Of a DNA stretch of 64,000 nucleotides, positions 1 to 9,384 are shown in pieces. Position numbers and translations under genes: made by a program. A model generated the notes under the pieces. It did not search any database and was not told the origin of the DNA. It was given only the letters and a program-made list of their open reading frames with translations. Location of the stretch: positions 992,001 through 1,056,000 of the forward strand of contig NZ_CP013362.1 in assembly GCF_001718315.1 (NCBI RefSeq), written 5' to 3'. This stretch comes from Burkholderia diffusa. Lineage in GTDB: Bacteria; Pseudomonadota; Gammaproteobacteria; Burkholderiales; Burkholderiaceae. Each line of letters starts with the position of its first letter. Position 1 is the stretch's first letter.

Positions 1-162
1 GCTGATGCCGAGCAGCCCGGCCAGCCAGCCGCCGATCACCGCGCCGACGATACCGACGATGATGTCGACGATCAGGCCGAACCCGCCGCCCTTGACGAGC
101 AGGCCCGCCAGCCAGCCGGCGATCGCGCCGATGATGAGCCACATAATCAAGCCATGAGTCAT
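1..162 (-). CDS. YeaQ/GlsB-type small membrane protein (partial)
   Basis: The N-terminal 54 codons of a minus-strand gene that runs off the left edge. The start codon at 162 follows a strong AAGGAGAGG ribosome site. The visible peptide begins MTHGLIMWLIIGAIAGWLAG and consists of two glycine-rich hydrophobic segments, residues about 5-23 and 28-53, separated by a short KGGG turn. This is the pattern of the GlsB/YeaQ/YmgE (transglycosylase-associated) family of stress-induced inner-membrane proteins of about 80-100 residues. Their molecular role is not established. The C-terminus is not in the window. Confidence 0.8.
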   Translation of the reverse strand, partial: MTHGLIMWLIIGAIAGWLAGLLVKGGGFGLIVDIIVGIVGAVIGGWLAGLLGIS

Positions 163-393
163 GGTGATCCTCTCCTTGTGTTGAGTCGAAATGACCGGAC
201 GTCGGCTGTTTCGCCGCAAGCTGCATGAAGGCGGCATGCGACCCGCCGCGTCGCCCACGCAATGTAACGCGATAGACGGGTCGGAATCGTTAAGTAATGT
301 TATGCACCCTTAACGGGTTTTTCCAGGGGATTCGTCTGTCTATGAAATAAATTTGTAAGGAATGGATGTTGGCCGCGAGCGGTGCGTCATATG

Positions 394-606
394 TCATTGT
401 TCGTGCGTTGGCGCCGGTGCCCCCATGTCGGGCAGGCCGTCGCCGGCGTCGGCAATCAGGCGGGAGAGGGTCGCCGCGTCGCCGATTGCCTCGATCGCCA
501 GCAGCGCGAAGCGGGCGAGAAAGAGCGACGCATCGGTTTCGCCGATGCGGGTCATCGTGCGGCACAGGTCAGTGTAGAGGATGTCGCGTTCGGTATCGGT
601 AATCAT
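394..606 (-). CDS. DUF2783 family small protein
   Basis: A 70-residue, acidic, mostly helical protein starting MITDTERDILYTDLCRTMTR. Its ATG overlaps the stop codon of the upstream monooxygenase by four bases (ATGA), so the two are probably translationally coupled. Size, sequence style and position just behind an FAD monooxygenase match the DUF2783 family, which is typically found there. The function is unknown; an accessory role for the monooxygenase is an inference from the coupling. There is no signal peptide or membrane segment. Confidence 0.75.
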   Translation of the reverse strand: MITDTERDILYTDLCRTMTRIGETDASLFLARFALLAIEAIGDAATLSRLIADAGDGLPDMGAPAPTHEQ

Positions 607-2348
607 GTGTTTTCCTGAATATCGGCTGACGTGTGCGGGCGAAGCGCGCGTTCGAGCGCATCGCTTAGATCGGCGGGGCATGCATCGTGCCAGCGTCCGA
701 GCACGTGTCCGTCCGGACGCACGAGATAGCCCGTGCCGTCGCGCGCGCCGTACAGGTCGAACAGGCGGCCGTCGGCATCGTAGCCGCCACATCCCGCGTG
801 ATGCGGCGCCGCGTGCCGCGCGAGCGTGACCAGCGCGAACGGTATGCCGGCGCCGTGCAGGTGTCGTTCGAGATCGGCGAACGACGGATCAGACGCTCCA
901 TCGCGTGTGAAGCGCAACGCGGTGAAGCGCGAGCCAACGAGATCGGTCAGGTGGCCGCGACGCGCGCCGTTGTCGTTGCCGATGTCGCTTGACGCCTGCA
1001 GCATCAGCGGACACTCGGCGAGCACCGAGCCGGGTGGCGGCCCACCCGGGAACGCATCGCGTTCGTCCGCATTGAGCGGCGACGCCGTGTAGGCGATGGC
1101 CGATGTCTGCCGCGGATTGATCAGGGAACGCAACGCCGGATGCCGGACCGCGAGCGTCAGCACGGCCTTGCGCATCAGGTCGAACGCGAACGACGGTGGC
1201 GCCATGAATTCAGTGCTCTTGGTGCCGTAGCGCAGATTCTCGTGCGTGGCGAACACGCGCTCGTCCGAATAGCTGTCGAGCAGCGCGTCCGACGCGAGGC
1301 CGCGAATCACGTACGCCAGTTTCCACGCGACGTTGTCGGCGTCGTCGATGCCCGAGTTCGCGCCGCGCACGCCGAAAATCGGCACGAGGTGCGCGGCGTC
1401 GCCGCAGAACAGCACGCGGCCGTGCCGGTAGCGTTCGAGCGTCAGCGCGTTCGCCTTGTAGATCGTGATCCAGATCGGCGACCAGTCGCCGCGCTCGCCC
1501 ATCATGTCGAGCAGGCTCTGTACGCGCGGGATCACGTTCTCGGGTTGCACGGCCGCTTCGGGATCCTCATCGTCGCGCAACTGGTAGTCGATCCGCCATA
1601 CGTTGTCGGGTTGCTTGTGGACGAGCACCGTCGAGCCGGGGTTCGACGCAGGGTCGAAGTAGGCGAGCCGCTCGGTCGGCCGATCGCTGTCGAGCGCGAT
1701 GTCGACGATCACGTAACGGCCTTCATAGCTGGTGCCGTGCAGCGACAGGCCGAGCGCTTCGCGCATCGTGCTTCGCCCGCCGTCGCACGCGACGATCCAG
1801 TCGGCATCGAGTGCATAGCCGCCGAGCGGCGTATCGACGTCGAGGCGCACGCCGTCAGTGTGCCGCGTGACACCCGCGACCTTCGTCTGCCAGCGGATTT
1901 CGATGAGCTCGGGGCGGCGCAATGCGGCATCGAGCAGGAACTGCTCGATGTGATGCTGCGCGAGGTTCACCATCGGCGGCAGCTTCTGGTTTTCGTCCTG
2001 CGGCATCGTGAAATGCAGCACTTCTTCGTGACGATAGAAGCTGCGTCCGCCGCTCCACGGCAATCCGACGCTGAGGAAAGCGTCGAGTGCGCCGAGTCGC
2101 TCGATGATCTCGAGGCTGCGTCGCGAGATGCAGATCGCGCGGCTGCCGTGACAGACCGAATCGTCGGCTTCGATCAGCACGCTGCGGATGCCATGATTGG
2201 CGAGGCCGAGCGCGACGGCAAGGCCGACCGGCCCGCCGCCGACGATCGCGACGCGGTGCCGCTGCATGTCGACACCGTTGCTGCAGGTCGGCAGGTGCGC
2301 GAGATGGCGCGCGGCGACGAACGGATATGGCTTGAATTCGATGCCCAT
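603..2348 (-). CDS. FAD-dependent aromatic monooxygenase (MhpA/PheA type)
   Basis: A 581-residue class A flavoprotein hydroxylase. It shows an N-terminal dinucleotide site (GGGPVG, residues 37-42), the DG motif at 189-190, and the second FAD motif GDAAH at 316-320 followed by the expected helix. A C-terminal thioredoxin-like region follows, as in phenol and 3-(3-hydroxyphenyl)propionate hydroxylases. Such enzymes hydroxylate an aromatic ring using NAD(P)H and O2. The substrate cannot be read from sequence, and no ring-cleavage genes lie nearby. I chose the start at MGIEFKPYPF because the upstream extension reads like non-coding sequence. A LuxR-type regulator lies 175 bp upstream on the same strand and DUF2783 is coupled downstream. 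Confidence 0.85.
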   Translation of the reverse strand: MGIEFKPYPFVAARHLAHLPTCSNGVDMQRHRVAIVGGGPVGLAVALGLANHGIRSVLIEADDSVCHGSRAICISRRSLEIIERLGALDAFLSVGLPWSGGRSFYRHEEVLHFTMPQDENQKLPPMVNLAQHHIEQFLLDAALRRPELIEIRWQTKVAGVTRHTDGVRLDVDTPLGGYALDADWIVACDGGRSTMREALGLSLHGTSYEGRYVIVDIALDSDRPTERLAYFDPASNPGSTVLVHKQPDNVWRIDYQLRDDEDPEAAVQPENVIPRVQSLLDMMGERGDWSPIWITIYKANALTLERYRHGRVLFCGDAAHLVPIFGVRGANSGIDDADNVAWKLAYVIRGLASDALLDSYSDERVFATHENLRYGTKSTEFMAPPSFAFDLMRKAVLTLAVRHPALRSLINPRQTSAIAYTASPLNADERDAFPGGPPPGSVLAECPLMLQASSDIGNDNGARRGHLTDLVGSRFTALRFTRDGASDPSFADLERHLHGAGIPFALVTLARHAAPHHAGCGGYDADGRLFDLYGARDGTGYLVRPDGHVLGRWHDACPADLSDALERALRPHTSADIQENT

Positions 2349-2523
2349 CGTTGGCTTCCAGGTTGCACTGGTTGAATGCGCGCACACGACGACGCGATGC
2401 GTGCGGCTGGCTGGATGCAGTATGGAAGCCGTACCGAACACCGGTGTCCCCATTCCGGGTACAGCGCAAGGCTGGCGGCGGGCCGGGACATACCCTGATG
2501 CGATCAGGACCGGCGAGCGCGGT

Positions 2524-3333
2524 TCAGGGTTGCAGGCATAGCGCAAACAGCTGGCGCTGGCTCGAAATGCCGAGGCGTCGATACGCGCGTTTCTGGTAGG
2601 TGATGACGCTCGAGGCCTTCACGCCGATCGTCTCGCCGATCTCTTGCGCGGTCTGGCCTTCGAGCACGCCGCGCAGCACGTCGAGTTCGCGCTTGGACAG
2701 TGCCGGGCATGCGCCACGCAGCCGCGCGAGCATCAGTTGCGGGATCCCGATCTGCGCCGCGCCGGCGAGCGCGTAGTGATGCTGCGCGGCCTGCGCGATC
2801 AGCGGTGCGAGCGTTTCGATGGCCGCGATCTCGCGCGACTGGAACGCGCCGCTGCGGTGCGCGCGATACAGGTTGATCGACAGCCAGGTCGAGTCGTTCG
2901 GCTGCATCAGCAACGCGAGGCGATCGGATACGTCGGGGCCGCGGTAGCAGGCCGCGCGATATGCGTCGTGGCCGATCTCGTCGCCGGCCTGCTGATGCAG
3001 CAGCACGTCGCGGCGGTGCGTGCCGCGACCGGTGGCCGACACGATCTTCTGGTTGCCGTCGTGCGCATAGAAATGTCGCGCGTAGGTATCGGCGACGTCA
3101 CGCAGGTAGCGACCGCCGCGATGATCGGCGACCGACATGGTGCGTGGCCGGTTGCCGAACTCGTACGCGAAGATCGTGCACTGCGTGATGGACAGCGCAT
3201 CGTCGAACAGCTTCAGGATTTCCGCAGCGAACGCATTCGGCTCGCCCCCGCCGATCGCGGTGACGAGACCGGTGGCACGGGACACGTCCAGTTGTCCGCC
3301 GAGGTGCGGTCGTTCGAGGCGCCAGATGCGCAT
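2524..3333 (-). CDS. LuxR-family transcriptional regulator
   Basis: A 269-residue regulator. The last 60 or so residues form a GerE/LuxR helix-turn-helix, with the usual SKRELDVLRGVLEGQTAQEIG opening and a VITYQKRAYRRLG recognition-helix region. The N-terminal 200 residues show no receiver-domain aspartate pattern and may be a ligand-binding domain, but I cannot name it. It sits just upstream of the FAD monooxygenase on the same strand, so it is a candidate regulator of that gene. The start at MRIWRLERPH is preferred over an upstream ATG because the intervening 37 residues are proline-rich and unlike the rest. Confidence 0.8.
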   Translation of the reverse strand: MRIWRLERPHLGGQLDVSRATGLVTAIGGGEPNAFAAEILKLFDDALSITQCTIFAYEFGNRPRTMSVADHRGGRYLRDVADTYARHFYAHDGNQKIVSATGRGTHRRDVLLHQQAGDEIGHDAYRAACYRGPDVSDRLALLMQPNDSTWLSINLYRAHRSGAFQSREIAAIETLAPLIAQAAQHHYALAGAAQIGIPQLMLARLRGACPALSKRELDVLRGVLEGQTAQEIGETIGVKASSVITYQKRAYRRLGISSQRQLFALCLQP

Positions 3334-3479
3334 GATGCTGGGGTGGGGAGGGCCGGGTGGTCCGGTGATTGTAATTGCCGGCGCGCGGCGCGGGAGTCCG
3401 GAGATGCCCGCAAGCGGAAATGACGGGGGAGGGTGTTGGCGCACGGCTTCGTGTATCGGAAGCGTGGCCGGAAAAGAGA

Positions 3480-3511
3480 AAAGGCCTGATAAGCATGCTT
3501 ATCAGGCCTTT
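3480..3511 (-). terminator. Palindromic terminator behind tRNA-Thr
   Basis: A perfect 32-base inverted repeat (AAAGGCCTGATAAGC and its complement around a central AT) lies directly after the tRNA 3' end on the minus strand. It is followed on that strand by TTTTCTCTTTT, as expected of a rho-independent terminator. Confidence 0.85.
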
Positions 3512-3517
3512 ATATCT

Positions 3518-3593
3518 TGGTGCCGGAGATAGGAGTCGAACCTACGACCTTCGCATTACGAATGCGCTGCTCTACCAACTGAGCTACACCGGC
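3518..3593 (-). tRNA. tRNA-Thr (anticodon CGT)
   Basis: A 76-nt cloverleaf on the minus strand beginning GCCGGTGTAGCTCAGTTGGT and ending with an encoded CCA. The anticodon loop reads TTCGTAA, giving anticodon CGT, which decodes ACG threonine codons. The T arm GTTCGACTC is canonical. The body closely resembles other proteobacterial tRNA-Thr(CGT) genes. A consensus-like promoter lies just upstream and a strong terminator just downstream, so it is a single-gene transcription unit. Confidence 0.95.
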
Positions 3594-3607
3594 AGCAGAG
3601 AAATGAA

Positions 3608-3637
3608 ATTATATGGTGAAATCCGAGATCTTGGCAA
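3608..3637 (-). promoter_or_regulatory. Promoter of tRNA-Thr
   Basis: On the minus strand TTGCCA (-35, 3632-3637) and a perfect TATAAT (-10, 3608-3613) are separated by 18 bp and end 14 bp before the tRNA 5' end. This fits a sigma-70 promoter for the tRNA. Confidence 0.8.
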
Positions 3638-3801
3638 TAGGTTTTGCGAAATTTTTTCAGCTTGCTGCTGCTGCTTCGCGACACCTTCGATCCGGCGGAC
3701 CTCCCGCTTTCACTTCACTGCGATGCAGCCTGTCAGGGCCACATCGCGAAGGCGCGATTGTACTGATGTCTCGCACCTCCGTCTAGTGCTGCAGTGCAAA
3801 T

Positions 3802-4815
3802 TTATTTGCCTTCGTTGTGATAGGCGGTCACGCGCTCGACTTCGTTCTTCGAACCGAGGAATACCGGCACGCGCTGGTGCAGGCCGGTCGGCTGCACTTC
3901 CATGATGCGCTGCGTGCCCGTCGTCGCCGCGCCGCCGGCCTGTTCGACGATGAACGACATCGGGTTCGCTTCATACATCAGGCGCAGCTTGCCCGGACGA
4001 TCGGGCGTGCGCTTGTCGGCCGGGTACATGAAGATGCCGCCGCGGTTCAGGATCCGGTGCACGTCTGCCACCATCGACGCGATCCAGCGCATGTTGAAGT
4101 TGTCGCCGCGCGGGCCTTCCTTGCCGGCGTTCAGCTCGTTGACGTAGCGCTGGACCGGTTCGTACCAGTGGCGTGCGTTCGATGCGTTGATCGCGTATTC
4201 GCGCGTATCGGCCGGAATCTGCATGTTGCTTTGCGTGAGCACCCACGAACCGACTTCGCGATCGAGCGTGAAGCAGTTCACGCCGTTGCCGGTCGTCAGC
4301 ACGAACACGGATTGCGGGCCATACACCGCGTAGCCGGCCGCGACCTGCTCCGTGCCCGGCTGCAGGAACGATTCCTCGGTGGCCTGCTTGCCGTCCGGGC
4401 AGCGCAGCACCGAGAAGATCGTGCCGATCGACACGTTCACGTCGATGTTCGACGAGCCGTCGAGCGGGTCGAACACGAGCAGGTATTCGCCGCGCGGGTA
4501 GTTCGCGGGAATCGGGAAGAACGTTTCCATTTCCTCCGATGCCATCGCGGCAAGGTTGCCGCCCCATTCGTTCGCGTCGAGCAGGATTTCGTTCGACAGG
4601 ATGTCGAGCTTTTTCTGCACTTCGCCCTGGACATTCTCGCTGCCGGCGGTACCGAGCGCATCGCCGAGCGCGCCCTTCGATACGTTGTAGCTGATCGCCT
4701 TGCACGCGCGGGCAACGACTTCGATCAGCAGGCGGAGGTCGGCGGGGAGGTTGTTGGTCTCACGCTGCTGCTCGATCAGGAACTTGGACAGCGTGGTGCG
4801 GCGGGCAATGGACAT
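3802..4815 (-). CDS. fbp: Fructose-1,6-bisphosphatase, class I
   Basis: A 337-residue cytosolic enzyme that hydrolyses fructose 1,6-bisphosphate to fructose 6-phosphate in gluconeogenesis. The metal-binding signature DPLDGSSN is at residues 116-123 and an SEE metal-ligand segment at about 93-95. The length is normal for bacterial class I enzymes. The start [10 protein letters not shown] has a GGAG ribosome site 8 bases upstream. It is monocistronic as far as the sequence shows, lying between tRNA-Thr and pepN on the same strand. Confidence 0.97.
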   Translation of the reverse strand: MSIARRTTLSKFLIEQQRETNNLPADLRLLIEVVARACKAISYNVSKGALGDALGTAGSENVQGEVQKKLDILSNEILLDANEWGGNLAAMASEEMETFFPIPANYPRGEYLLVFDPLDGSSNIDVNVSIGTIFSVLRCPDGKQATEESFLQPGTEQVAAGYAVYGPQSVFVLTTGNGVNCFTLDREVGSWVLTQSNMQIPADTREYAINASNARHWYEPVQRYVNELNAGKEGPRGDNFNMRWIASMVADVHRILNRGGIFMYPADKRTPDRPGKLRLMYEANPMSFIVEQAGGAATTGTQRIMEVQPTGLHQRVPVFLGSKNEVERVTAYHNEGK

Positions 4816-5021
4816 GACAGACTCCGAAAGGCCAAAGAATCCTTGAATTGCCGCAATTTTACCCGGCGCGCCTTCCCAGCCGCCGCCTTTTTTCGTCCGG
4901 TTACATGACCGGACGGCCGAGCCGGCCAGGTTCCGGCGTGCGCTGCGCGCTGGAGCGACCCGTCAGCGGCGGGAAAACCGGGGTGCCGTGGTCCGGCTCC
5001 GACCCCGCAACGCTCGTACGA

Positions 5022-5056
5022 CAAAAAGCCGACGCCGCCACGGGGCGGCGCCGGCT
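5022..5056 (-). terminator. Terminator of pepN
   Basis: On the minus strand a 12-bp GC-rich stem (GCCGGCGCCGCC paired with GGCGGCGTCGGC, one G-T pair) closes a four-base loop and runs into TTTTTG. It lies 39 bp after the pepN stop codon. Confidence 0.85.
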
Positions 5057-5094
5057 TCGACGGATGGCGCGCGAGGCGAATCGCGTGCGTGACG

Positions 5095-7788
5095 TTACGC
5101 GAGTGCCTTCTCGACGATTTCGCGCACGTCGCGCGATTTCGCGCCGGCGGCGACCTGCTCGAGCGCTTCGCGCATCCGGTCGCGCAGCGCCGGCGTGAAG
5201 CGGCGCCACAGTTCGAGCGAGCGGGCGAGGCGCGCGGCGACCTGCGGGTTGATCGCATCGAGCGCGAGCACCTGTTCGGCCCAGAACGCATAGCCCGAGC
5301 CGTCCGCGGCGTGGAATTGCGCGGGGTTCGCCGCGCAGAAACTGAAGATCAGCGAGCGTGCGCGGTTCGGGTTCTTCAGGTTGAACGCGGGGTGCGCCAT
5401 CAGCTTGCGGATCTTGGCGAGCGTCGGCTGCGCGGGCGTGCCGCGCTGCGCGGCCTGCATCGCGAACCACTTGTCGATCACGAGCGCTTCCTTCTCGAAT
5501 CGACGGTAGAAGTCATCGAGTGCGCGCGCGGCCGCGTCGTTCGCGCCCGACGCCGCGGCGGACAACAGCCCGCCGAGCGCGGCGGCGCGGTCGGTCATGT
5601 TGTTCGCCGCGTCGTACTGCGCGGTCGCGATGCGCACGGCATCGGCCGGATCCTCGAGTTCGGCGAGATACGCGAGCGCGAGGTTCTTCAACGCACGGCG
5701 GCCGGATGCGTCGGGCGTCGGGTCGTACGCGCCCGGCGTCTGGTGCTGCTCGTACGCGGCGAGCCACTCCGCGCGCAGCGCGCTCGCGAGCTGGCGTCGC
5801 ACGAACTGGCGCGCGCGATGCACGGCAGCCGGATCGGCTTCCGCCATCTGGTCGGCCAGATAGGTTTCCGATGGCAGCGTCAGCGCGAGTTCGCGAAACG
5901 CGGGCGACAGGCTTTCATCGGTCAGCACGCGGCGGAATGCGGCGATGAATTTCTCGCCGAGCGTGAGCGACTCGTTCGCGGCGGCGCGTGCGGCGAGCGT
6001 CAGCAGCGCGCGCGTCGCGAGGCGCTGGCCGGCTTCCCAGCGGTTGAACGGATCGCTGTCGTGCGCGAGCAGGAACGCGAGGTCGTCGTCGCTGTAGTCA
6101 TACTCGACGATTACCGGTGCCGAGAAATTGCGCAGCAGCGACGGCAGCGGTTGTTCCGGCACGTCGACGAACGTGAAGGTCTGTTCGGTATCGGTGAAGT
6201 CGAGCACGCGCGTCGTGCCCGACGCGGTGGTTTCGCCATCGAGGCGCAGCGGCAGGTCGCGGCCGTCGCGGCCGATCAGGCCGATCGCGAACGGAATCAG
6301 CAGCGGCCCCTGCTGCGTCTCGCGCGCGGCCGGCGACGCATCGCCGTAGCCTTGCGTGAGCGTGATCGTGTAGCGACGCGCGGCCGCGTCGTACGCGGTG
6401 CGCACGGACACGCGGGGCGTGCCCGCCTGGCTGTACCAGCGCTCGAATTGCGCGAGATCGCGTCCGTTTGCGTCGGCCATTGCGTGACGGAAGTCGTCGC
6501 ACGTCACGGCGTGACCGTCGTGGCGCTTGAAGTACAGGTCCATCCCCTTGCGGAAGCCGTCGCGGCCGAACAGCGTCTGGTACATCCGCACGACTTCCGA
6601 GCCCTTCTCGTAGACGGTCATCGTGTAGAAGTTGTTGATCTCGACGTAGCTTTCCGGACGCACCGGATGGGCCATCGGGCCCGCGTCCTCGGCGAACTGC
6701 AGCTGGCGCAGCACGCGCACGTCCTCGATGCGCTTGACCGCGCGCGCCGCGGATTCGACATCGTCGCCCGCGGCCATGTCGGCCGAGAATTCCTGGTCGC
6801 GGAACACCGTCAGCCCTTCCTTCAGGCTCAGCTGGAACCAGTCGCGGCAGGTCACGCGGTTGCCGGTCCAGTTGTGGAAGTACTCGTGCCCGACCACCGA
6901 TTCGATGTTCGCGAAGTCGGTGTCGGTGGCGGTCTCGGGGTTCGCCAGCACGTACTTCGTGTTGAAGATGTTGAGCCCCTTGTTCTCCATCGCGCCCATG
7001 TTGAAATCGCCCACGGCGACGATCATGAAACGGTCGAGATCGAGCTCGAGGCCGAAGCGCTTCTCGTCCCAGCGGATCGAGTGGATCAGCGAATCCATCG
7101 CGTGCCGGGTCTTGTCGAGATCGGCCGGTTCGACCCAGACCTGCAGCAGCTTTTCCTTGCCGGAACCGGACGTGATCTTCTCCTCGATCGCGACGAGCTT
7201 GCCCGCGACCAGCGCGAACAGATAGCTCGGCTTGCGGAACGGGTCTTCCCATTTCGCGAAGTGGCGGCCATCGGGCAGCTCGCCCGAGTCGACGAGGTTG
7301 CCGTTCGACAGCAGCACCGGATACGCGGTCTTGTCCGCGCGCAGCGTGACGGTGTACGAGGCCATCACGTCGGGGCGGTCGAGGAAGTAGGTGATGCGGC
7401 GAAAGCCTTCGGCCTCGCACTGCGTGAAGAAGTTGCCGCTCGACACGTACAGGCCGGACAGCGTCGTGTTCTGGTCCGGCGCGCACGCGCTGTCGAGCGT
7501 GAGCTCGAATGCGTCGGGCACGTTTTCGACGGTCAGCCCGTGTTCGTGCGCACGCACCGCGCCATACGGCTTGTCGTCGAGCGCTGCACCGAGGAATTCG
7601 AGCGCTTCACCCATCAGCTCCAGGTGCGGGGTAGGCGCCGCGTCCGGATTGCGACGCACGCGCATCGTATTCCTGACGATCGTGCGGGCCGGCGCGAGGT
7701 CGAATTCGAGCGCGACGGAATCGATGAGGAAAGCCGGCGGCGTGTAGTCGGCGCGGCGGATCACGGTGGAGGAGGCGTTGTCGGACAT
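5095..7788 (-). CDS. pepN: Aminopeptidase N (M1 zinc metallopeptidase)
   Basis: An 897-residue cytosolic aminopeptidase that removes N-terminal residues from peptides. The exopeptidase motif GAMEN is at residues 265-269. The zinc site HEYFH is at 301-305 with the third ligand Glu324 in LKEGL, the exact spacing of the M1 family. Length and the all-helical C-terminal third match E. coli PepN-type enzymes. I start at MSDNASSTVI; the upstream in-frame ATG adds 23 proline/alanine-rich residues typical of read-through into a GC-rich leader. No strong Shine-Dalgarno is visible at either start. Its upstream region is divergent with the DUF4136 lipoprotein gene. Confidence 0.96.
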   Translation of the reverse strand: MSDNASSTVIRRADYTPPAFLIDSVALEFDLAPARTIVRNTMRVRRNPDAAPTPHLELMGEALEFLGAALDDKPYGAVRAHEHGLTVENVPDAFELTLDSACAPDQNTTLSGLYVSSGNFFTQCEAEGFRRITYFLDRPDVMASYTVTLRADKTAYPVLLSNGNLVDSGELPDGRHFAKWEDPFRKPSYLFALVAGKLVAIEEKITSGSGKEKLLQVWVEPADLDKTRHAMDSLIHSIRWDEKRFGLELDLDRFMIVAVGDFNMGAMENKGLNIFNTKYVLANPETATDTDFANIESVVGHEYFHNWTGNRVTCRDWFQLSLKEGLTVFRDQEFSADMAAGDDVESAARAVKRIEDVRVLRQLQFAEDAGPMAHPVRPESYVEINNFYTMTVYEKGSEVVRMYQTLFGRDGFRKGMDLYFKRHDGHAVTCDDFRHAMADANGRDLAQFERWYSQAGTPRVSVRTAYDAAARRYTITLTQGYGDASPAARETQQGPLLIPFAIGLIGRDGRDLPLRLDGETTASGTTRVLDFTDTEQTFTFVDVPEQPLPSLLRNFSAPVIVEYDYSDDDLAFLLAHDSDPFNRWEAGQRLATRALLTLAARAAANESLTLGEKFIAAFRRVLTDESLSPAFRELALTLPSETYLADQMAEADPAAVHRARQFVRRQLASALRAEWLAAYEQHQTPGAYDPTPDASGRRALKNLALAYLAELEDPADAVRIATAQYDAANNMTDRAAALGGLLSAAASGANDAAARALDDFYRRFEKEALVIDKWFAMQAAQRGTPAQPTLAKIRKLMAHPAFNLKNPNRARSLIFSFCAANPAQFHAADGSGYAFWAEQVLALDAINPQVAARLARSLELWRRFTPALRDRMREALEQVAAGAKSRDVREIVEKALA

Positions 7789-7974
7789 GGTCGTCGAGAT
7801 CGGTGGAGTGGGGATCGGGCCCGCGGCGCGAGCCGGGCGAACCGGGCCATTGTACAAAGGCTTGCGGCTGCGTGCCGGGCGAACTTTTTACCGGTTCCGG
7901 CAGTCCGCGTATTATCGGCATCCCGTGCAGTTCGCGCGGTGCGACGAACGGGTGACGGATCGACGAGGATCGAC

Positions 7975-8676
7975 ATGAAACGCGAATGGATTCAACGCAG
8001 TGCGGGCTGGGCCGCGATGCTGTGCGTGGCGCTGCTGACGGGCTGCACCAGCTATGTGACGACGCAGGTCACGGCCTTCTCCGACTGGAGCGGCAGCGAC
8101 GCGACACGCACTTACGCCTTCACGCGCACGGATGCGCAGAAGCACAGCATCGAACAGTCGACCTACGAGCCGATCGTCGCGAACGAACTGTCCGCGTACG
8201 CATTCCGGCAAGTGCCGGCCGCGCAGGCGCGCTATCTGGTCGGGCTGGCCTACGGGGTCGGCAGCGACCTGGTGACGGTGCCGCAGCCGGTCTACTACGA
8301 CCCGTGGTTCACGGGGCCGGGGCCGTACTGGCGGGGCGGGCCGTGGGGCCCGTGGGGGCCCTGGGGGCCGATGCCGGCGGGCTACGTCGCGCAGACCTAC
8401 CAGGTCTTCGACTACACGCTCGGCATCCGGATCACCGAGCGCGCGACCGGCAAGGAAGTCTATAACGTGACCGCACGTACCACCGGCGACAACGGTGCGC
8501 TGCTGTATGCGATGCCGTTCCTCGCGCGCAGCGCGCTCGCGGATTTCCCGCTGGCGAACGGCGCGATCCGCACTGTGCGGCTGCCGGTCGACAAGCACGG
8601 CGGGCCGGCCGCGCCGGCCGCCAACGAGCGTGCGGTGCCGGCCGTGCCGGCATCGGGCGCGGCCGTCGCGAAGTAA
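7975..8676 (+). CDS. DUF4136 family lipoprotein
   Basis: A 233-residue exported protein with a type II signal peptide whose lipobox LLTGC places the lipidated cysteine at residue 24. The following domain matches the DUF4136 pattern of envelope lipoproteins of unknown function. Residues about 105-130 contain a striking run of glycine, proline and tryptophan (GPWGPWGPWGPMP). The C-terminus is alanine/proline-rich. A GAGG ribosome site precedes the ATG. It is transcribed away from pepN and converges with the TMEM165-type gene. Confidence 0.8.
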   Translation: MKREWIQRSAGWAAMLCVALLTGCTSYVTTQVTAFSDWSGSDATRTYAFTRTDAQKHSIEQSTYEPIVANELSAYAFRQVPAAQARYLVGLAYGVGSDLVTVPQPVYYDPWFTGPGPYWRGGPWGPWGPWGPMPAGYVAQTYQVFDYTLGIRITERATGKEVYNVTARTTGDNGALLYAMPFLARSALADFPLANGAIRTVRLPVDKHGGPAAPAANERAVPAVPASGAAVAK

Positions 8677-8728
8677 CACGGTATCGACACCGGCGCGGCC
8701 GCCCGGCCGCGTCGTTTGCCTGCGTACG

Positions 8729-9316
8729 TCAGGCTCCGATGCCCAGCAGCGCCAGCGCGCCGAGCACGACGAACAGCACGGCCGCAATGCCGTGCACCAG
8801 CTTCGTCGGCAGGCGGTGCGCGAATCGGTCGCCAAGCAGGATCGCGGGCACGTTCGCCAGCATCATCCCGAAGGTCGTGCCGGCCACCACGCCGATGTAA
8901 TCCTGGAAGCGCGCGGCGAGCGCGACGGTCGCGATCTGCGTCTTGTCGCCCATCTCAGCGAGGAAGAACGCGACGAGCGTCGCGCCGAACACGCCGAGCC
9001 GCGAGCGGTTCGCATTGGCTTCGTCCGCATCGAGCTTGTCCGGCACGAGGATCCACAGTCCCATCGCGATGAACGAGAACGCGAGCGCCCAGCGCATGAT
9101 CGACGGCGTGACGAGCGCGCCGAGCCATTCGCCGAGCGCACCGGCAAAGCCATGGTTCACGAGCGTCGCGGCGAGCACGCCGAGAATGATCGGCAGGGGC
9201 TTGCGATAGCGCGCAGCCAGCACGAGGGACAGCAGTTGGGTCTTGTCGCCGATTTCAGCGAGGGCGACGGCGCCGGTGGAGATCAGGAAGGCTTGGGACA
9301 CGTACGGGGTTTCCAC
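8729..9316 (-). CDS. TMEM165/GDT1-family cation (manganese) transporter
   Basis: A 195-residue inner-membrane protein with six predicted hydrophobic segments in two related halves. Each half carries the family signature E-x-G-D-K-T, at residues 21-26 (EIGDKT) and 121-126 (EMGDKT). Characterised UPF0016/GDT1 members move Mn2+ or Ca2+ out of the cytoplasm. A manganese-efflux role is supported here by the yybP-ykoY-type riboswitch in its leader. The start METPYVSQAF is 70 nt downstream of the aptamer. Confidence 0.88.
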   Translation of the reverse strand: METPYVSQAFLISTGAVALAEIGDKTQLLSLVLAARYRKPLPIILGVLAATLVNHGFAGALGEWLGALVTPSIMRWALAFSFIAMGLWILVPDKLDADEANANRSRLGVFGATLVAFFLAEMGDKTQIATVALAARFQDYIGVVAGTTFGMMLANVPAILLGDRFAHRLPTKLVHGIAAVLFVVLGALALLGIGA

Positions 9317-9384
9317 GGGCCGATGTTATGCGTGCGAGCGACGATCCGCCGCGCGCCGGGCCCTGATGCGGCGCGCAGTGAACC

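Noticed and set aside
5089..8676. A 1,195-codon plus-strand open frame opposite pepN.
   Set aside because: Antisense to a well-supported aminopeptidase with complete motifs. Its product is Arg/Ala/Val-rich with no domain until it joins the DUF4136 gene, whose own start is clear at 7975.
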